NCBI RefSeq assembly: GCF_013978595.1
Contig: NZ_JACDTZ010000001.1
Location: 434,001-498,000 of the forward strand
Origin: Corynebacterium haematomassiliense
Lineage (GTDB): Bacteria; Actinomycetota; Actinomycetes; Mycobacteriales; Mycobacteriaceae
Direction of reading: 5' to 3'
Length of the DNA stretch: 64,000 nt
Positions 60,933 to 64,000 of the stretch are shown here, one piece after another. The position numbers and the translations under genes are program-made. Position 1 is the first letter of the stretch, and the number at the start of each line of letters is the position of its first letter. The notes below the pieces were generated by a model. That model had not been told where the DNA came from. It worked only from the letters and a program-made list of their open reading frames with translations, and did not search any database.

Positions 60933-61229
60933 CTAAATCATCTGCTCAATCAAAGCCCGACCGCGATCATGTTCCATCGGATCAACCGCGTCTCTCACCC
61001 GGTCAAGCAGTTGAAACGCACGGCATACCCGGAGGAAGTTTTCCAGCGTCGCGCCGTGGCCTTGCTCTAGGCGACGCAACGTGGACACGCTCACGTCGGC
61101 GCGGTAGGCGGCCTGCTCGATGGTAAGGCGATTAAGGCGACGCCAGCGCTGCAGATCGTCGCCGATCTCGATAAGCCCACCTTCGACCGCACGAGGGGTC
61201 CGACGGCTACTCACTTTTGACGTATCCAT
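60933..61229 (-). CDS. hipB: HipB-like XRE antitoxin
   Basis: 98 residues. The helix-turn-helix is LTIEQAAYRADVSVSTLRRL with an N-terminal Arg/Ser tail. It is the first gene of the hipBA operon and is expected to neutralise HipA and repress the operon. The DNA upstream is AT-rich with an inverted repeat. Confidence 0.88.
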   Translation of the reverse strand: MDTSKVSSRRTPRAVEGGLIEIGDDLQRWRRLNRLTIEQAAYRADVSVSTLRRLEQGHGATLENFLRVCRAFQLLDRVRDAVDPMEHDRGRALIEQMI

Positions 61230-61230
61230 G

Positions 61231-61251
61231 TCAATATTCTGTCATATTTGA
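61231..61251. promoter_or_regulatory. Imperfect inverted repeat upstream of hipB, candidate operator
   Basis: TCAATATT and ATATTTGA form an imperfect palindrome with a 5-base centre, directly before the hipB start, in a locally AT-rich stretch. Confidence 0.4.
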
Positions 61252-61384
61252 TTAGTTAATGGATGGGGCTAAGCGGTAGCACGGGTACGCGGGAGACTCC
61301 AATTCTTTCCGAAAGTAGCTACCTAGGTTTCCGCGATTTCACGAAGAATTGCGCGATTGCTGATCCAAATTGGGCTGCGGGAGT

Positions 61385-61633
61385 TCAGCAATCAGTCATC
61401 GTCAGGCAAATGCCAGCCATGCGCAGTGTGTTTTGGGGGTTCCACGGCTTACCGTCGTCATGCTTTTTGTGGTGTACTTCGTCGAATCGGTCTAGAAGTT
61501 CGCGCCAATCCTCACGTTCGTAGTCAACACGAACCTTTTCCCGTTCTTCGTTCCAATCCTCATCGGAGAGCGATTCAATCCATTCTTCGCTGTATTTCTT
61601 TATCCCAAACCCGAACAAGCGACTTACCTCCAT
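61385..61633 (-). CDS. Small hypothetical protein
   Basis: 82 residues from ATG 61633 (MEVSRLFGFGIKKYSEEWIE), rich in Glu, Asp and Trp, and ending in a His/Lys cluster and two Cys. GAAAGAG lies 4 bases before the ATG. The frame is open further upstream, but there it reads through the tRNA-Pro gene, so the longer form is rejected. Lower GC than its neighbours; possibly acquired with hipBA. No family recognised. Confidence 0.5.
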   Translation of the reverse strand: MEVSRLFGFGIKKYSEEWIESLSDEDWNEEREKVRVDYEREDWRELLDRFDEVHHKKHDDGKPWNPQNTLRMAGICLTMTDC

Positions 61634-61722
61634 TGAAACTCTTTCAAGATCGAATCTAGTCGAACGAGCCAGCTTCTCGAATGCGAAAAAAGAAACCCCC
61701 GAACCCCCAGAAGAAAACTTTG

Positions 61723-61796
61723 TCGGACTGACAGGATTTGAACCTGCGACCCCCACACCCCCAGTGTGGTGCGCTACCAAACTGCGCCACAGCCCG
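61723..61796 (-). tRNA. tRNA-Pro, anticodon GGG
   Basis: Minus strand CGGGCTG...CAGTCCG acceptor stem (one G-T pair), D arm GCGCAGTTTGGTAGCGC, anticodon loop CTGGGGG with GGG, and T arm CGCAGGTTCAAATCCTG. 74 bases including discriminator A; CA follows. Confidence 0.93.
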
Positions 61797-61824
61797 ATCC
61801 GCTACCTAATCGGTAACTGCGCAA

Positions 61825-61852
61825 ATATTACAGCACTGTCATACGGACCCAA
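61825..61852 (-). promoter_or_regulatory. Promoter of tRNA-Pro
   Basis: -35 TTGGGT (61852-61847), a 16-base spacer, and -10 TAATAT (61830-61825), 28 bases before the tRNA. The -35 lies at the T-tract of the upstream terminator. Confidence 0.5.
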
Positions 61853-61884
61853 AAACCGGCAGGTCACCAGACAGTCACTGCCGA
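61851..61884 (-). terminator. Intrinsic terminator after the YchJ-like gene
   Basis: On the minus strand CGGCAG...CTGCCG forms an interrupted stem (inner bases pair with a bulge and one mismatch), followed by GTTTTT. Confidence 0.65.
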
Positions 61885-61894
61885 CATCCTAGGT

Positions 61895-62293
61895 TTAGCG
61901 GACCACGCCGTCGACGTAGACCCATCGACCGGCGCGGCGCTCGAAGCGGGAGCGTTCCCGCATGACGCCGCCGGGGTGGTGGGCGGCGAACTCGACTACG
62001 CCCTCGGCGTCGAAAGGCCCGCCGCCGGCGGTATCCAGCACCTGGAGCTGGGAAAACGGCTCGCCGGAGGGATCCACGGACAGATCCGCCGGCCGGGTCT
62101 CATCCGCCCAAGTCGATGCCACGTAGGAGCCCGCGCCGCGCACGTAGGCGGTGTAGCGCGAGCGCATCAGCGTCTCAGCGGTGGGCGCCGCGGCAGCGCC
62201 GTTGATGTAGCGCCCGCAGCACGCCTCGTACGGCAGGCCCTGCCCGCAGGGGCACACGGCCCGCACGTCCGCCCACAGCCCGGATTCAGCCAT
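61895..62293 (-). CDS. YchJ-like SEC-C motif protein
   Basis: 132 residues. It begins with the SEC-C zinc motif CPCGQGLPYEACCGRYING, then LMRSRYTAYVRGAGSYVAST and a small alpha+beta domain ending in RAGRWVYVDG, the UPF0225/YchJ pattern. Function unknown. TAATG overlap with the upstream hydrolase gene implies coupling. Confidence 0.88.
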   Translation of the reverse strand: MAESGLWADVRAVCPCGQGLPYEACCGRYINGAAAAPTAETLMRSRYTAYVRGAGSYVASTWADETRPADLSVDPSGEPFSQLQVLDTAGGGPFDAEGVVEFAAHHPGGVMRERSRFERRAGRWVYVDGVVR

Positions 62294-63519
62294 TACTTGC
62301 CCAGGCGCTCCGCGCGGTGGAGCTTGTTCTGGCGGCGTCGGCGTTCAAGCGAGGCGGTCTCCGCAGCCGTTTCAATCTCGCCCTTGGCTACGTAGCCGTC
62401 CACGGTGGAGGACGCACCCGCGGCGCGCAGGGTCTCCACCTCGTCGTCCGTCAGGTCGCCGTAGAGGGTGATCAGGCGGGTGAAGGTGCCGTCGCCGTTG
62501 TGGTTGACTTCCACGCGGACGTCGTCAAGCTGCATGCCCTTGGCGGCCTCGCGCACCGCCTGCGAGCAGCTGACGGCGAGCGCGGACATGTACAGGCCGG
62601 TGGAGGTGACGCCCTGGCCCTTGCCGCCGGTGTTCTTGGAACGGTCGGTGGTGATCGCGCGGTCGGAGGTGCGCACCACGTCGCCGTACTTCGTGCCGCG
62701 CGCGGAGTAGGACACGGCGTTGGTGTCCGTGGTCTTCGCCGGGACGAACAGCGGCTGGATGTACTGCTGCGCCCAGGAGCCGATGATGTCCGCGGCGCGA
62801 TGCGCGGTGCCCTGGCGGGTGAGCAGGTGGTCCGCTTTGTCCAGCGCCATCAGGGACTTGGGGTAGCGCGCCAGGGAGAAGATGTTCTGGGCGTTGTCGA
62901 TGCCGACGGTGACGTCGATAGGCGAGTGCACGACAAGCAGCGGCTTGCGCAGCTTGGGCAGGTACTCCTCCGGGTTGGTGTCGGCGAGGTCCTCGAGGAA
63001 CTCGCGCGAGATGGTCAGCTCGCGGCCGCCGAGCACCACCCCGACCGAGCCGTTCGCATCCGCCTCGCCGATCGCGTGGGCGTAGTGCAGCACCGAGTGC
63101 GCCGGGTCGAAGGGTGCGCCGACGGTGGCCACCGCCTTGATCATCTTCTTCAGCTCCGGGCGGGTGGCGGCCTTTAGCGTGGCGGCGCCGCCGAGGGAGT
63201 GGCCCATGAGCAGCTGCGGGGCCTTGTAGTTCTCCTCCAGCCACAGGGCGGCGGCGACGATGTCGTCCACATTCTCGGAAAACGAGGTGTCTTTGAAATC
63301 GCCCTCGGACTGGCCCAGGCCTGGGAAGTCGAATCGCAGGGTGGCAATGCCGTGCTCAGTCAGCCGCTTGGCAATGCGGGAGGCACCGGGCGTGTGGCGG
63401 GAGCCGGCGAAGCAGTGGGCGAAAATGGCGTAGGCCTGCGCGGGTCCGTCGGGGCGGTCGATGGTCGCGGCCATCATGTGGCCTTTCGACGACGGAACTT
63501 TCACGTTCATAGACAGCAT
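62293..63519 (-). CDS. Bifunctional alpha/beta-hydrolase-OsmC protein
   Basis: 408 residues. The N-terminal hydrolase (~1-255) has AHCFAGSRHTPGA, RFDFPGLGQSEGDF, nucleophile MGHSLGGAAT, Asp in VHSPIDVTVGIDNA and His in KADHLL. The C-terminal OsmC domain has VVRTSDRAITTDR and a catalytic Cys in AVSCSQAVREAA. OsmC proteins reduce organic peroxides, so the fusion may couple ester hydrolysis with peroxide detoxification. A second Met at 63510 is an alternative start. Confidence 0.9.
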   Translation of the reverse strand: MLSMNVKVPSSKGHMMAATIDRPDGPAQAYAIFAHCFAGSRHTPGASRIAKRLTEHGIATLRFDFPGLGQSEGDFKDTSFSENVDDIVAAALWLEENYKAPQLLMGHSLGGAATLKAATRPELKKMIKAVATVGAPFDPAHSVLHYAHAIGEADANGSVGVVLGGRELTISREFLEDLADTNPEEYLPKLRKPLLVVHSPIDVTVGIDNAQNIFSLARYPKSLMALDKADHLLTRQGTAHRAADIIGSWAQQYIQPLFVPAKTTDTNAVSYSARGTKYGDVVRTSDRAITTDRSKNTGGKGQGVTSTGLYMSALAVSCSQAVREAAKGMQLDDVRVEVNHNGDGTFTRLITLYGDLTDDEVETLRAAGASSTVDGYVAKGEIETAAETASLERRRRQNKLHRAERLGK

Positions 63520-63628
63520 GGGTAGCCGTGTCCTCCTGCGGCTCGGCGGTTCAACGCAACGGTTACTTTCGCTGCAAGACTAATCGTCGCACCAACGGTT
63601 TGGCACGTTGGCGTTATTCTTACCTCTT

Positions 63629-64000
63629 ATGGGCAAGTTTGACTGGTTCTGGAAGGCCATGGGCTCCACCACGGAGCGCAACAATAAGAAGTCGAAGGCC
63701 GTTGTCGCGGACGCGCATGGGCTGATCGGGGAGCTTTCGCTTCTCGACGATGCTTCGCTCGCCTCCGCAGTCGCCTCCACCGTGCGCGACGGTGCCATCG
63801 CCGACAAACCGCGTTTTTTGGCCGGGTTGTCCGTCGCCTCCCAGCGCACCCTGGGCATGACGCCGTTCGAGGTGCAGAACCAGGCTGTGCTGCGCCTGCT
63901 GGAGGGCGACGTGATCCAGATGGCCACCGGCGAGGGCAAAACGCTCGTCGGCGCGATGGCCGCCACCGGGTTCGCGTTGCAGGGCAAGCGCGTCCACCTG
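63629..64000 (+). CDS. secA2: Accessory preprotein translocase ATPase SecA2, N-terminal part (cut by window end)
   Basis: The first 124 residues: MGKFDWFWKAMGSTTERNNK, then the DEAD-motor start LGMTPFEVQNQAVLRLL (Q motif) and Walker A QMATGEGKTLVGAMAA. The position next to OsmC-type and accessory genes and the short N-terminus favour SecA2 over the essential SecA1. TATTCT ends 8 bases before ATG 63629. Confidence 0.9.
   Translation, partial: MGKFDWFWKAMGSTTERNNKKSKAVVADAHGLIGELSLLDDASLASAVASTVRDGAIADKPRFLAGLSVASQRTLGMTPFEVQNQAVLRLLEGDVIQMATGEGKTLVGAMAATGFALQGKRVHL

Noticed and set aside
61385..61780. 131-codon form of the small hypothetical gene
   Set aside because: Its first 49 codons read through tRNA-Pro; the ATG at 61633 has its own ribosome site.

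Overview
The window is high-GC actinobacterial DNA from a Corynebacterium species. The 16S rRNA reads as Corynebacterium. The gene order (uvrB, uvrA, infC-rpmI-rplT, pheST, argCJBDFRGH, tyrS, tlyA-nadK-recN, steAB, xerD, parA-scpAB-rluB-cmk-der, secA2) is that of the corynebacterial core chromosome as I know it from C. glutamicum. Many genes begin 6-8 bases after a TANNNT-like -10 box, the leaderless arrangement typical of this group.

Layout. Positions 1-8300 hold DNA repair (uvrB end, uvrA), two universal stress proteins, a HelD-like helicase, a DoxX-type membrane protein and a metallo-beta-lactamase-fold hydrolase. Positions 8300-9900 hold the IF-3/L35/L20 operon, with a long leader and an intrinsic terminator ahead of an apparent AUC-started infC. 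Positions 9907-13669 hold an accessory-looking block on the minus strand: a polytopic histidine kinase, a previously unlisted 55-residue secreted peptide with two cysteines, a LuxR-type response regulator and a 481-residue secreted protein. Similar sequence motifs lie upstream of both secreted products. This is the best candidate for an undescribed system here: a peptide-sensing or secretion-linked circuit.

Positions 13707-26866 hold an rRNA methyltransferase, pheST and the complete arginine cluster. In that cluster argC and argJ are one open frame, because the expected argC stop codon reads as a tyrosine codon. Positions 26916-30517 hold a three-gene membrane/lipoprotein operon (solute-binding-like protein, solute-binding plus VWA lipoprotein, XpaC-like protein) and a Trm112-like protein, followed by tyrS. 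A full rRNA operon (16S-23S-5S, no spacer tRNA) spans 31850-37760. It is followed by about 530 bases of three diverged tandem repeats, each with its own long inverted repeat.

Positions 38459-54713 are housekeeping: a TPR protein with an RG-rich head, a HAD phosphatase, tlyA, nadK, recN, steA/steB, a Nudix hydrolase, xerD, a cell-surface protein, parA-like/scpA/scpB, rluB, cmk and der. Positions 54719-59704 hold two esterases, a methyltransferase, a lipid kinase, a gamma-carbonic-anhydrase-like protein and a 3-hydroxyacyl-CoA dehydrogenase. Positions 59701-61800 hold a hipBA toxin-antitoxin pair, a small hypothetical gene and tRNA-Pro(GGG). The window ends with a YchJ-like/OsmC-hydrolase pair and the start of secA2.

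All calls rest on reading the sequence and on remembered family motifs. No database search was possible.
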